The notes beneath the pieces were generated by a model. It did no database searches. It worked only from the letters and a program-made list of their open reading frames with translations, and was not told the origin of the DNA. This document shows positions 1-9,177 of a stretch of DNA of 64,000 nucleotides, one piece after another (position 1 is the first letter of the stretch; each line of letters starts with the position of its first letter). The stretch spans positions 1,798,001-1,862,000 of the forward strand of contig NZ_CP017755.1 of NCBI RefSeq assembly GCF_001854325.1, given 5' to 3'. The position numbers and the translations under genes were made by a program. This stretch comes from Cupriavidus malaysiensis. GTDB lineage: Bacteria; Pseudomonadota; Gammaproteobacteria; Burkholderiales; Burkholderiaceae.

Positions 1-450
1 GGCAAGCAACTGCCTTATGCCGGCCTGGCGATGGTGGCTTACCTGGCTCTGGTGGCGTTGACCATCACGGTGCTGGGGGTACCGCTCAAAGGCTCCTTCC
101 TGGCGCTGTCGCTGGGCGCGCTGCTGTTCATCCTGGCCGCCACCAGCCTCGGCCTGCTGGTGTCGACCTTCGTGCGCTCGCAGGTAGCGGCCATCTTCGG
201 CACCGCCATCCTGTGCCTGATCCCCTCGGTCAACTTCTCCGGCCTGCTCTACCCGGTCTCCACGCTGACCGGCAGCGGCTACTGGGTCGGGCTGGGCTTC
301 CCGTCGTCCTGGTTCCAGCTGGTCAGCCTCGGCAGCTTCACCAAGGGCTTGGGCGCGGACAGCTTCGGTGCCATGTACCTGGCGCTGCTGGGCTTCGCCC
401 TGGCCTACCTGGCCGGCGCGCGCTGCCTGTTGCGCAAGCAGGAGGCCTGA
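1..450 (+). CDS. ABC exporter permease, C-terminal fragment (RbbA-like)
   Basis: The reading frame is open from base 1, so the gene starts outside the window and only its last 149 codons are visible. The fragment is almost entirely hydrophobic, with about four membrane segments, and contains the FSGLLYPVSTL loop typical of ABC-2 permeases. Its end matches the tail of RbbA-type proteins, where two ATPase domains are fused to this permease. It abuts a YhhJ-like permease by two bases and is followed by an outer-membrane channel gene, the usual order of these exporters (HlyD adaptor, RbbA, YhhJ). The ATPase half cannot be seen, so a stand-alone ABC-2 permease is also possible. Confidence 0.75.
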   Translation, partial: GKQLPYAGLAMVAYLALVALTITVLGVPLKGSFLALSLGALLFILAATSLGLLVSTFVRSQVAAIFGTAILCLIPSVNFSGLLYPVSTLTGSGYWVGLGFPSSWFQLVSLGSFTKGLGADSFGAMYLALLGFALAYLAGARCLLRKQEA

Positions 451-452
451 CC

Positions 453-1580
453 GTGCGCCAGTGGCTCAAGAACGTCGCCCGCCTCAGCCGCAAGGAGATC
501 TTCAGCCTGTTCAGCGATGCCACGCTGATGATCCTGATCGTGTTCGCCTTCACGCTGGCGGTGGTCTCGGTGGCCAAGGGGATCAAGGCGGAGGTCTCGA
601 ACGCCTCGGTCGCCATCGTCGATGGTGACCAGTCGGCCTTGTCGCGCCACCTGCGCGACGCCATCCAGCCGCCCTACTTCAAGCCGCCGGTCGACGTGGA
701 CCGGCGCGCCATCGACGCCGAACTGGACCGCGGCCGCTATATCTTCGCCATCGAGATCCCGCCGGACTTCGAAGCCAACGTGCTGGCGGGGCGATCGCCG
801 TCGCTGCAGGTGCTGGTCGACGCCACCGCCATGACCCAGGCCGGACTGGGCGCGGCCTACCTGCAGGAAATCCTGACCGGCGAGACCCTGGCCTTCCTGC
901 GCGCGCGGAACCTGCAGGCGCAGCTGCCCGCGGTGGCGGTGATGCGTGTCCAGTTCAACCCCAACACGGAATCGTACTGGTTCACCTCGACGATGCAGAT
1001 CGTGGTCAATATCACCGTGCTCTCCATCATCCTGGTGGGCGCGGCGGTGATCCGCGAGCGCGAGCACGGCACCATCGAGCACCTGCTGGTGATGCCGGTG
1101 CGCGCCAGCGAGATCGCGGCGGCCAAGATCATCGCCAACGGCTCGGTGATCTTCCTGGTCTCGCTGCTGTCGCTGTGGCTGGTGGTGAATCTCTGGCTGC
1201 GGGTGCCGCTGCAAGGCTCGCTGGCCTTGTTCGCCCTCAGCACGGCGCTCTACCTGTTCTCGGTGACTGCGCTGGGCATGTGGCTGGCCACGCTGGCGCC
1301 GGCCATGCCGCAGTTCGGCCTGCTGGCGGTGCCGACCTACGCGGTGGCCTACCTGCTGTCGGGCGCGGCCACACCGGTGCAGAGCATGCCGGCAGCGATG
1401 CAGCCGGTGGTGCAGTTCCTGCCTACCACGCAGTTCGTCACCCTGACCCAGGCCATCCTGTTCCGCGGCGCGGGGATCGACATCGTGTGGCCGCAGCTGC
1501 TCGGGGTCACCGCCGCCGGCGGGCTCTTCCTGGCGCTGGCGCTGGCGCGCTTCCGCGCCATGCTGGCGCAGCAGGGCTGA
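453..1580 (+). CDS. ABC-2 family transporter permease (YhhJ-like)
   Basis: This 375-residue inner-membrane protein has one N-terminal membrane helix (about residues 22-42), a large periplasmic domain (to about 170) and five C-terminal helices, the plan of ABC-2/YhhJ permeases. The motif REREHGTIEHLLVMPV after the second helix is the hallmark of this family. The GTG start lies two bases after the previous stop, and GGAGG of the preceding gene (441-445) is positioned as its ribosome site. It probably pairs with the upstream RbbA-like protein and the downstream channel to export an unknown compound. An in-frame extension upstream overlaps the previous gene and was rejected. Confidence 0.85.
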   Translation: MRQWLKNVARLSRKEIFSLFSDATLMILIVFAFTLAVVSVAKGIKAEVSNASVAIVDGDQSALSRHLRDAIQPPYFKPPVDVDRRAIDAELDRGRYIFAIEIPPDFEANVLAGRSPSLQVLVDATAMTQAGLGAAYLQEILTGETLAFLRARNLQAQLPAVAVMRVQFNPNTESYWFTSTMQIVVNITVLSIILVGAAVIREREHGTIEHLLVMPVRASEIAAAKIIANGSVIFLVSLLSLWLVVNLWLRVPLQGSLALFALSTALYLFSVTALGMWLATLAPAMPQFGLLAVPTYAVAYLLSGAATPVQSMPAAMQPVVQFLPTTQFVTLTQAILFRGAGIDIVWPQLLGVTAAGGLFLALALARFRAMLAQQG

Positions 1581-1602
1581 GGCCGGCAACGGCCGCCGCC
1601 CT

Positions 1603-1638
1603 CACCGAACCCACCGAACCCACCGAACCTACGGAATC
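1603..1638 (+). repeat. 9-bp tandem repeat, CACCGAACC
   Basis: Three exact copies of CACCGAACC (1603-1611, 1612-1620, 1621-1629) are followed by a degenerate fourth copy. The array lies in the short gap between the permease stop and the GTG of the outer-membrane channel gene, so copy-number change would alter the spacing within the operon but not a protein. Confidence 0.8.
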
Positions 1639-1654
1639 CATTCGGAGCAAGCTA

Positions 1655-3118
1655 GTGAAGCAGACCAAGGCAAGATTCGCGGCAGGTGCCGCCGCCCGGC
1701 CGGAACCCGGTGCCGCGCTGCTGGCGGCCGCCGCCGCCTGCCTGATGGCCGCCTGCAGCACCGTCCAGGTGGACATGCCGGCCGCGCCGGCCGCGCCTGC
1801 GGCCTTCCAACAGGTGCCGCAGGCCGGCGGCAGCCAGGCCGACCTGGCACGCTGGTGGCAGGATTGGCACGACCCTGAACTCACGCGTCACGTCGAAGCC
1901 GCGCTGCGTGCCAACACCGACCTGCGCGTGGCCCGCGCGCGGGTGCTGGAGGCCCGTGCCTGGGCCGCCGTGGCCGATTCGGCCCGCTATCCCACGCTGG
2001 CGGCACAGGCCGGTGCGGCACGTGGCTTCGGCGACCTGCGCAGCCCGTCGCCGGTGCCGGACCGCTCGCCCGACCTCGAGGCCTATGCCGGCGGTGTCAG
2101 CGCCGCCTGGGAGGTGGACGTGTTCGGGCGCCGCGCCAGCGATGCCGAGGCCGCCGCCGGCATGGCCCTGGCCGCCGAAGAGCAACTGCACGGCGTGCAG
2201 CTGGCCATTGCCGCCGACGTGGCTCAGAACTACCTCGAAGCGCAGGGGCTGCAAAGGCGCCTGGCCCTGCTAGACCGCAGCCTGGCGACGCTGGGTGAAC
2301 TGGAGCGCTATGTCCAGGCGCGCTTCCGTGCCGGGCAGGCACTGGGCTACGACCTGGAGCGGGTGCGCGAGCAGGTTTCGGCGCGCGAGGCGGAGCGGCC
2401 GGTGCTGCAAAGCCAGATCGAGGTGCGCCAGCGCCGCCTGGCGGTGCTGGAGGGGCAGGCGGCGCAGGCGGCGCCTGCGCTGGGCGAGCCGGGGCCCTTC
2501 CATGTCCCGCCCGTTCCTGCCGGCGAGTTGCCTTCGTCTGTGTTAGATCGGCGACCGGACGTGCGCGCAAGCGCCGCCCTCGTCCGTGCGCAGGCCGCCC
2601 GCCTGGGCAGCGCCAAGGCCGAACTGCTGCCGCGCTTCTACCTCAGCTTCGTCGGGCTGGACGGACGCATCCGCATCGACGGCCTGCCCGCGCTCAGCGG
2701 GACTGGCGGACTGCTCGGCGTCGGGGTGGACCTGCCGCTGTTCAACGCCGGCCGCATCCGCTCCACCATCGCCGCCAACGACGCCCGCTTGCAGGCGGCC
2801 CTCGCGGAACACGACAAGACCGTGCTGCGCACCCTGGAGGAGGTCGACAGCGCCTATGGCGTGCGCAGCGGCCTCGACCAGCGCGAAGCCCGCCTCGGCG
2901 GCACCCTTGCCATCGCCAGGCGCAACGCCGACCAGTCCCGGCGGCTCTACGAGGCCGGGCGTCGCACGTTCGAGGACGTGCTCTCAGCCCGCCTCGGCGC
3001 CCTGCAGCGCGAGGACGAACTGTTGCAGGCGCAGACCGGACAGGCGCTCGCCACAGTCCAGCTCTACCGTGCCCTGGGCGGCGGCTGGTCGCCCGCGGCC
3101 GGCGCCGCCGCGGGCTGA
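1655..3118 (+). CDS. Outer-membrane efflux lipoprotein, NodT/OprM family
   Basis: The 487-residue protein begins with an Ala-rich signal peptide ending in a lipobox (LMAAC, Cys about residue 29), then the twin OEP repeats of TolC-like channels, including the WWQDWHDPEL start, the AAWEVDVFGR segment and the repeat of this in the second half (VGVDLPLFNAGRI). It would form the outer-membrane duct for the exporter encoded by the two preceding ABC permease genes, an arrangement more often seen with RND pumps. The GTG at 1655 was chosen because the signal peptide follows directly and no better start exists; longer frames run through the permease gene. Confidence 0.88.
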   Translation: MKQTKARFAAGAAARPEPGAALLAAAAACLMAACSTVQVDMPAAPAAPAAFQQVPQAGGSQADLARWWQDWHDPELTRHVEAALRANTDLRVARARVLEARAWAAVADSARYPTLAAQAGAARGFGDLRSPSPVPDRSPDLEAYAGGVSAAWEVDVFGRRASDAEAAAGMALAAEEQLHGVQLAIAADVAQNYLEAQGLQRRLALLDRSLATLGELERYVQARFRAGQALGYDLERVREQVSAREAERPVLQSQIEVRQRRLAVLEGQAAQAAPALGEPGPFHVPPVPAGELPSSVLDRRPDVRASAALVRAQAARLGSAKAELLPRFYLSFVGLDGRIRIDGLPALSGTGGLLGVGVDLPLFNAGRIRSTIAANDARLQAALAEHDKTVLRTLEEVDSAYGVRSGLDQREARLGGTLAIARRNADQSRRLYEAGRRTFEDVLSARLGALQREDELLQAQTGQALATVQLYRALGGGWSPAAGAAAG

Positions 3119-3296
3119 GGCTGGCGCGCAACGGCCGGCCAGCGCTGCCGACCCGCCTGCGGCATTCGGTGTCACAATGGCGGCCGCATCGCCCGGCGGC
3201 AAGCCGCCCGGCGCCTGCCTGGTGTGCTGAGCCGACGGGCTCCAGGCACCCGCCGAACCCGAACACGCGATCCCGCGCCCTGTCTCGCCGCCGTCC

Positions 3297-5366
3297 ATGC
3301 TTGCCTCCAGCTACGATCAACTGCTTGTCCTGTTCTCCGTGCTGGTGGCCATGCTGGCCTCGTATACCGCGCTCGACCTGGCCGGCCGGCTGACGGCGGC
3401 GCGCGGGCGCGCCGCGCAGATGTGGCTGCTGGCCGGCGCCGTGGTGATGGGACTGGGCATCTGGTCGATGCACTTCGTCGGCATGCTGGCGTTCCGCCTG
3501 CCGATCCGCCTGGGCTACGATCTGCCCATCACGCTGCTCTCACTGCTGATCGCGATCGGCGCATCCGGCTTCGCCCTGCGCCTGGTGACGCTGCCCTCGC
3601 TGCCGCCGAGCAGGCTCGCGCTCGGGGCGCTGCTGATGGGCGGCGCGGTGGCGGGCATGCACTATACCGGCATGGCTGCCATGCGCATGCGGCCGGGTAT
3701 CGACTATGAACCTTGGTGGTTCGCGCTCTCCCTCGTCATTGCCGTGGCCGCCTGCGGCGCCGCCTTGTGGATCGCCTTCCGGCTGCGCCATCAGGGCCGC
3801 CATACCCATCGCCTGCGCGTCGGCGCGGCCGTGCTGATGGGCCTGGCCATCGCCGCCATGCATTACACCGGCATGGCGGCTGCGCGTTTCCCGCTGGGCA
3901 CCATCTGCGGGGCTGCCACCGATGGCCTGGCGGGCGAGGCGCTGGCGCTGCCCATCCTGGTGATCACCATCTGCGTGCTCACCATGGCGCTTCTGACCTC
4001 CATCCTCGACCTGCGCATGGAGATGCGTACCGCGGTGCTGGCCGCATCGCTGGCCGCCGCCAACGAGGAGTTGAGCTATCTCGCCCTGCATGACAAGCTC
4101 ACCAAGCTGCCCAACCGCGCCCTGCTTGAGGACCGCTTCGAGCAGGCACTGCGCTCCGCCGCGCGCACCCGCAGCCGGCTTGCCATCCTCTTCATCGACC
4201 TGGACGGCTTCAAGGCCATCAACGACTCCTTCGGCCACCAGATCGGCGACCAGGTGCTGGCCGAGGCGGCCGGGCGCATCCGTGCCAGCGCGGGCGCGGG
4301 CGACATCGTCGGGCGGCTGGGCGGCGACGAGATCGTGCTGGTGAGCCAGTCGGATGCGCCGGAGGATGCCGGCGCGCTGGCCGCCCGCATTCTCGGCAGC
4401 CTGCGCGATGCCATCACGGTGTCGGGACACGCGCTGCATATTTCGGCCAGCATCGGTATTGCCCTCTATCCGGACAATGGCACCGACCAGCGCACGCTGC
4501 TGCGCAACGCCGATGCCGCGATGTATCACGCCAAGGCCTCCGGACGTGACACCTGCTGCTTCTTCACCCATTCGATGAATGCCGACGCCCAGGCGCGCCT
4601 CGAGCTGGCGCAGGACCTGCGCATGGCTCTCGAACGCCACGAACTGGAACTGCACTACCAGCCCAAGTTCCAGGCGCCCGACAACACCGTCTGCGGTGCC
4701 GAGGCGCTGTTGCGCTGGCGCCACCCGCGCCGCGGGCTGCTGTCGCCCGACCAGTTTCTCGCCCTGGCCGAGAAGACGGGCCTGATCCTGCCGATCGGCA
4801 CCTGGGTGCTGGACGAGGCCTGCGCCCAGCTGGCGCGCTGGCATGCCGAGGGGCGGGCGCAGCTGACCATGGCCGTCAACCTGAGCGCCACCCAGTTCTG
4901 CCATCCGGCGCTGGTGGGCACGGTGCGGGCGGCCATCGAACGCCACGGACTGGCGCCGCAGTGCCTGACCATCGAGATCACGGAATCCACGGCGATGCGC
5001 GATGTCGAGACCAGCCTGGCCATTCTCCAGCGGCTTGACGAAATGGGCGTGCGCATCGCCATCGACGATTTCGGCACCGGCTATTCCAGCCTGCTCTACC
5101 TCAAGCGGATCCCCGCCAGCGAGCTCAAGATCGACCGCGGTTTCGTGCGCGAACTGGCGCAGGATGGGGAAGACGCCGCGATCGTCTCGGCCATCATCGC
5201 GCTGGGTCAGACCCTGAACCTGAAGATCGTCGCAGAAGGGGTCGAAACCACCGCCCAGCAGGACTTCCTGACCCGGCTCGGTTGCGACACGCTGCAGGGC
5301 TACCTGCTCGGCGCACCGGTTCCTGCGGTGGATTTTCCTGGCCAGGCCATCCCTGCCGCCGCCTGA
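3297..5366 (+). CDS. Cyclic-di-GMP signalling protein, MHYT-GGDEF-EAL
   Basis: The 689-residue protein has an N-terminal seven-helix MHYT sensor (about residues 5-225) carrying three MH-T/V-GM motifs (MHFVGM, MHYTGM, MHYTGM) that are thought to bind copper at the membrane. A GGDEF domain follows (about 255-415), whose active loop reads GGDEI, and then an EAL domain (about 430-685) with EALLRW, the DDFGTGYSSL loop and a late VAEGVET motif intact. The catalytic EAL residues look complete, so phosphodiesterase activity is likely; the cyclase half has a conservative last-position change. It stands alone, and a strong terminator lies 145 bases downstream. Confidence 0.93.
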   Translation: MLASSYDQLLVLFSVLVAMLASYTALDLAGRLTAARGRAAQMWLLAGAVVMGLGIWSMHFVGMLAFRLPIRLGYDLPITLLSLLIAIGASGFALRLVTLPSLPPSRLALGALLMGGAVAGMHYTGMAAMRMRPGIDYEPWWFALSLVIAVAACGAALWIAFRLRHQGRHTHRLRVGAAVLMGLAIAAMHYTGMAAARFPLGTICGAATDGLAGEALALPILVITICVLTMALLTSILDLRMEMRTAVLAASLAAANEELSYLALHDKLTKLPNRALLEDRFEQALRSAARTRSRLAILFIDLDGFKAINDSFGHQIGDQVLAEAAGRIRASAGAGDIVGRLGGDEIVLVSQSDAPEDAGALAARILGSLRDAITVSGHALHISASIGIALYPDNGTDQRTLLRNADAAMYHAKASGRDTCCFFTHSMNADAQARLELAQDLRMALERHELELHYQPKFQAPDNTVCGAEALLRWRHPRRGLLSPDQFLALAEKTGLILPIGTWVLDEACAQLARWHAEGRAQLTMAVNLSATQFCHPALVGTVRAAIERHGLAPQCLTIEITESTAMRDVETSLAILQRLDEMGVRIAIDDFGTGYSSLLYLKRIPASELKIDRGFVRELAQDGEDAAIVSAIIALGQTLNLKIVAEGVETTAQQDFLTRLGCDTLQGYLLGAPVPAVDFPGQAIPAAA

Positions 5367-5718
5367 TGGCAGGCGTCCGGCAGCCGCGTGCGTCTTGCCA
5401 GGATACCTGCCCGCACCAGAATGACGCTCCACCCACCCGTGGGGTGGTCCATAAGTTGCGGTGCAAGCACAATCAATCACGACAGGACTTGACCCCCCTG
5501 TCGTTCCCGATAGCCACGGCCCTCGTTGCCGTGGCTTTTTTTTCGCCTGGATCGACCGCTTCCCCGCGCGGTGTCGCGGGCGAAATCGCTCCTTTCCTTG
5601 GCCTTTTTCCAGCCTAATCACGGCGTTCGCGCTGCCGGGCGGCATTAGCTTATGACGAAGTAATGTTTGTCCGCCGCCGCTCCGGCCGGTAGTCTTCGCA
5701 CTTTTACCGCTTCTTCCC
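5367..5718. other. Intergenic region with terminator
   Basis: No gene is supported here. The stretch holds a short GC hairpin (CCACCC/GGGGTGG near 5431-5447), the strong terminator at 5512-5543, and the leader of the binding-protein gene. No Shine-Dalgarno sequence is visible before the ATG at 5719. Confidence 0.6.
5512..5543 (+). terminator. Intrinsic terminator
   Basis: A perfect 9-bp stem (AGCCACGGC with GCCGTGGCT) closes a seven-base loop and is followed by eight T residues (5536-5543). It is placed to end the MHYT-GGDEF-EAL transcript. Confidence 0.92.
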
Positions 5719-6642
5719 ATGTCGTTCTTCGCCGTTCCCGTACGCGCCGCCATGTTCCGCCGCCTTGGCGCCTTCGCCTCCCTGGCCACCGTGGCCGCCG
5801 CTTTTGCCATGCCGGCCCAGGCTCAGAGCCCCGTGCTGCAGAAGATCCGCGATACCGGCACGATCACGCTCGGCTACCGCGAATCGGCGCTGCCGTTCTC
5901 CTTTGCCGACGACAAGGGCCAGCCCGCCGGCTACGCTGTCGACCTGTGCCTGCGCGTGGCGGAAGCCGCCAAGCAGAAGCTGGGCCTGCCTGAACTCAAG
6001 GTGCGCTGGCTGCCGCTGACGCCGCAGAACCGGGTGCCCGCCGTCGTCAACGGCCTGGTCGATCTCGACTGCGCACCGAACACCAATACCCTGGAGCGCC
6101 AGAAGCAGGTTGCCTTCAGCGTGTCCCACTATGTATCGACGGTGCGTCTGCTGGTGCGCGCCGATTCCGGCATCCACTCCTTCGCCGACCTGCGCGGCAA
6201 GACCGTGGTGACCAGTGCCGGCTCCACCGGCGACCGCCACGTGCGCCGCCTGAAGGCTGAGTACGGCTATCGCGACGTCTATGCCAAGGACCACGGCGAG
6301 TCCTTCCTGCTGCTCGAATCCGGCCGTGCCCAGGCCTTCGTGATGGACGACGTGCTGCTGGCCGGCCTGCGCGCCCGTGCCAAGGACCCTTCGCAGTACG
6401 TGATCGTCGGTCCGGCCCTGTCCGTGGAGCAGAACGCCCTGATGATGTCCAAGGCCGATCCTGCCTGGAAGCAACTGGTCGACCAGACGCTGGCCAAGAT
6501 GTTTGCCGGCCCGGATATCGCGGCGCTGCAGAAGCGCTGGTTCCAGGAGGCGATCGGAGCGCGTGGCGTGAACCTGGCACTGGTCCCCTCCGACCAGGTC
6601 CGGGCTGCCTGGAAGCATCCGTCGGACGCCGTCACCGAGTAA
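5719..6642 (+). CDS. Amino-acid ABC transporter periplasmic binding protein (GltI-like)
   Basis: This 307-residue protein has a signal peptide (cleaved after AMPAQAQ, about residue 36) and a complete type-2 periplasmic binding fold: GYRESALPFSF near the start, VDLDCAPNTNTLERQ in the middle and a hinge segment with SAGSTGDRH. It resembles the glutamate/aspartate binding protein GltI, but no permease or ATPase gene is adjacent, so it would have to work with a transporter encoded elsewhere. An alternative ATG at 5752 gives a more ordinary signal peptide (MFRRLGAF). Neither start has a clear ribosome site, so the N-terminus is uncertain. Confidence 0.85.
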   Translation: MSFFAVPVRAAMFRRLGAFASLATVAAAFAMPAQAQSPVLQKIRDTGTITLGYRESALPFSFADDKGQPAGYAVDLCLRVAEAAKQKLGLPELKVRWLPLTPQNRVPAVVNGLVDLDCAPNTNTLERQKQVAFSVSHYVSTVRLLVRADSGIHSFADLRGKTVVTSAGSTGDRHVRRLKAEYGYRDVYAKDHGESFLLLESGRAQAFVMDDVLLAGLRARAKDPSQYVIVGPALSVEQNALMMSKADPAWKQLVDQTLAKMFAGPDIAALQKRWFQEAIGARGVNLALVPSDQVRAAWKHPSDAVTE

Positions 6643-6724
6643 GGCGCCGGCGTGGCGCTGGCGCGTCCTTGTGCGCAAGACAAGACAATGAGGCGCCAGC
6701 GACGACCGTTGCGTCGGCGCCGCC

Positions 6725-6753
6725 CCTGGCTGACAAGAAAGTTGACAGCCAGG
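6725..6753. promoter_or_regulatory. 29-bp inverted repeat upstream of the FDPYSQG gene
   Basis: CCTGGCTG (6725-6732) and CAGCCAGG (6746-6753) form perfect 8-bp arms, and an inner CAA/TTG pair continues the symmetry after one mismatch. The right half contains TTGACA (6742-6747), which could be a -35 element. No T-run follows, so an operator is at least as likely as a terminator for the upstream gene. Confidence 0.45.
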
Positions 6754-6866
6754 CGAAATGTTAGCGAAACTGCTTTCAAGCGGCGCCCGCCGGCTCCGGA
6801 AAAGGGCTGGCAAGGCGCCGCGTATTCGATCGACCGCCGGAGGGGCGGCATTTTCCAGGAGATATC

Positions 6867-7175
6867 ATGAATAAAGTTGTCGCAACGGCCGTCGCTCTCA
6901 CGCTCGGTACTGCGTCGCTGGTAGCCTTCGCTCAGAACAGCGGTAAGCAGTTCGACCCCTACAGCCAGGGTGCCAAGGCTGGCGAGAAGTTCGATCCCTA
7001 CAGCCAGGGTGCCAAGGCCGGCGACAAGTTCGACCCCTACAGCCAGGGCGCGAACAAGAGCACCCGTGCCGACCTCGCGGCTAGCGACGCCTCGGCGCCG
7101 GCGGCCAAGAAGAGCCACAAGAGCAAGAAGAGCAAGAAGTCGAAGAAAGCCGCATCCGCTGCTGCAGCGAGCTGA
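6867..7175 (+). CDS. Small secreted FDPYSQG-repeat protein
   Basis: The start has a strong ribosome site (AGGAG, eight bases upstream). The 102-residue product has a signal peptide (to about residue 22, VAFAQ), then three copies of FDPYSQGA at residues 29-36, 42-49 and 55-62 with a 13-residue period, and a very basic Lys/Ser-rich tail (KKSHKSKKSKKSKK) ending in Ala. A terminator follows directly. I do not know its function. The repeat core DPY-S/T-x-G is shared with another small secreted protein in this window (37279-37515). The basic tail could bind an acidic surface or nucleic acid, but this is a guess. Confidence 0.85.
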   Translation: MNKVVATAVALTLGTASLVAFAQNSGKQFDPYSQGAKAGEKFDPYSQGAKAGDKFDPYSQGANKSTRADLAASDASAPAAKKSHKSKKSKKSKKAASAAAAS

Positions 7176-7224
7176 GCACTCGCGTCCGGCCTTTCCTGCA
7201 AAGGCCGGTGCAGCCGGAAGAAAG

Positions 7225-7248
7225 AAGCCCGCTGACGCGGGCTTTTTT
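7225..7248 (+). terminator. Intrinsic terminator
   Basis: AAGCCCGC pairs with GCGGGCTT around a TGAC loop and runs into six T residues. It ends the small repeat-protein transcript and lies just before the 3' end of the convergent chemotaxis gene. Confidence 0.9.
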
Positions 7249-7259
7249 CGTGTTGCCGT

Positions 7260-8888
7260 TCAGGCCGCGGCGTAGTCCGGGTGGTCCCCCAATGGGCTGC
7301 CATGCTCCGCCGGGGCAAGCCTGCCGCCGGACCGGGCGACAGGCAGGCGGAAGAAGGCGACTGCCTCCTTCAGGCGGCGGGCCTCCTCCTCCATGGCCCG
7401 CGAGGCCGAAGCCGCCTCACTGACCAATGTGGCGTTCTGCTGGGTGACGTGGTCGATCTGGCTGATGGCCTGGTTGACCTGCTCGATGCCCCGGCTCTGT
7501 TCTCCGGATGCCTGGGCGATCTCCTCGATGATGCGGTTGACGCGCGCCACCGCCTGCGTCACCACTCCCATGGTTTCCCCGGCCTCTCCGGCCAGAGTGG
7601 AACCGGCATGGACCTGCTGCACGGACACCGAGATCAATTCCTTGATTTCCTTGGCGGCGCTCGATGAACGCTGCGCCAGGCTGCGCACCTCGCTGGCGAC
7701 CACGGCGAAGCCGCGCCCCTGCTCGCCCGCGCGCGCCGCCTCTACCGCGGCATTGAGTGCCAGGATATTGGTCTGGAACGCAATGCCCTCGATGATGCCC
7801 GTAATCTCCGCGATCTTCTCGGAACTGGCGCTGATCTGCTGCATGGTATCGACAACGCGGCCGACGGCGGTGCTGCCCTTCTGCGCGACGTCCGCAGCGT
7901 CGTGTGCCAAGGTGCTGGCCTCGCGCGCATTCTCACTGTTCTGGCGCACGGTGACTGTCAATTCCTCGATGCTGGCGGCGGTCTCCTCCAGCGATGCCGC
8001 CTGCTGCTCCGTGCGCGCGCTGAGGTCGACGTTGCCTGCCGCGATCTCGCCCGTGGCCCCGGTGATACGGCCGCTGCTGTCGCGCACGCCATTGACGATC
8101 TGCGCCAGGCGCGCGGTCATGTCCCGCAGCGCACGGAGCAGGCGGCCGGTCTCGTCATCGCTTTCGACGTCGATGCGTTGCCCCAGTTCGCCCTGCGCCA
8201 CCGCGCGCGCGGCATCCACTGCGCGCTCGATCGGGCGCGTGATGGCGCGCGTCAGCAAGAGGCCACCGATCACGGCCAACGCGACCGCGGCGATCGAGAT
8301 GCCGATCAGCAACTGCCGCTGCAAGGCGTAGTCCGCTTCCATCTGGCGGATGGTCTCTTCCTGGCGCGTGCGCGTGAAGGCGGCATAGGCTTCGGTTGCC
8401 TTGACCAGCGCAGCCAGCAGGGGCCGGCATTCATTGTTCATCTTGGCGATCGCTTCGTCATTGCGCTTGGCCAGCGCCAGGCTGACGATGTCCAGCGCAA
8501 CCGGGCCGTAGCGTGTTTCCACCCGGTCGATCTCGGCGACCAGTTCCTGCGCCCCCGCGGGCGCCGACAGCGCCATTTCCTTCAGCCGGCGAAGGTTGTT
8601 CTTCACATCCTCATGTGCCTGCGCGACATCGGCCTTCTCGATGTCCAGATCGGCCTGCTGGGTGACCAGGACCAGGTTGCGGGCGGCGATGGCGCGCCGG
8701 TCGACCGCGGTACGTACCTTGACGGCCATCTCCGCGCGCGCGTCCAGGCCATGGATATAGGCTGAAAAGGCTTCGGTGGTCTGGCTCAAGGCCCGCAGCG
8801 ACATCGCGCAGATCACGATAGCGATGGCGGCCAGCGTGCCGAATCCGAGCAGCAGCTTGGTCTTGATGGTGAGGCTGGACAATTTCAC
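7260..8888 (-). CDS. Methyl-accepting chemotaxis protein
   Basis: This 542-residue receptor begins with a membrane helix (about residues 10-30), followed by a four-helix periplasmic ligand domain (about 35-190), a second helix, a HAMP linker ([17 protein letters not shown]) and a signalling domain with the conserved hairpin tip ([32 protein letters not shown] is its core). No CheR/CheB-docking pentapeptide is seen at the C-terminus. The GTG start at 8888 is preceded by GGAAGGAGTGACC, an excellent ribosome site, whereas longer frames start in poor context. No other chemotaxis gene is near, so it is an orphan receptor of unknown ligand. Confidence 0.93.
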   Translation of the reverse strand: MKLSSLTIKTKLLLGFGTLAAIAIVICAMSLRALSQTTEAFSAYIHGLDARAEMAVKVRTAVDRRAIAARNLVLVTQQADLDIEKADVAQAHEDVKNNLRRLKEMALSAPAGAQELVAEIDRVETRYGPVALDIVSLALAKRNDEAIAKMNNECRPLLAALVKATEAYAAFTRTRQEETIRQMEADYALQRQLLIGISIAAVALAVIGGLLLTRAITRPIERAVDAARAVAQGELGQRIDVESDDETGRLLRALRDMTARLAQIVNGVRDSSGRITGATGEIAAGNVDLSARTEQQAASLEETAASIEELTVTVRQNSENAREASTLAHDAADVAQKGSTAVGRVVDTMQQISASSEKIAEITGIIEGIAFQTNILALNAAVEAARAGEQGRGFAVVASEVRSLAQRSSSAAKEIKELISVSVQQVHAGSTLAGEAGETMGVVTQAVARVNRIIEEIAQASGEQSRGIEQVNQAISQIDHVTQQNATLVSEAASASRAMEEEARRLKEAVAFFRLPVARSGGRLAPAEHGSPLGDHPDYAAA

Positions 8889-9120
8889 GGTCACTCCTTC
8901 CGCTTGGGGGGCGTTGTTATACGGATCGGTCAGACAATGGGAGTCCGCGATGCGTCGATCGCGCATCGGGCCGCTGCGTGTCCCGTTCCGCTCGTACGGA
9001 GATGACGCCGTGAGAGTGGCGTACGCATGCGGCGTGCATGTGCGCCGCATGGCTTTATGCCTCTGGCTAACGACAGCCGTGGCAGGGAGTTTCTCCCCAC
9101 TGCGGTGGGGAGGGATGTCC

Positions 9121-9162
9121 CGGATAGGCGCTCGGATAGGCGCTCGGATAGACGCTCGGATG
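9121..9162. repeat. 12-bp tandem repeat
   Basis: CGGATAGGCGCT occurs twice exactly (9121-9132, 9133-9144), once with one change (9145-9156), and then a partial copy follows. It sits between the chemotaxis gene's upstream region and the 3' end of the secreted-protein gene on the minus strand. Confidence 0.8.
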
Positions 9163-9177
9163 GAGGGGCGGAAGGCG

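Noticed and set aside
3540..5810. A 756-codon minus-strand open frame opposite the MHYT-GGDEF-EAL gene
   Set aside because: Shadow of a complete gene; no domain can be seen.
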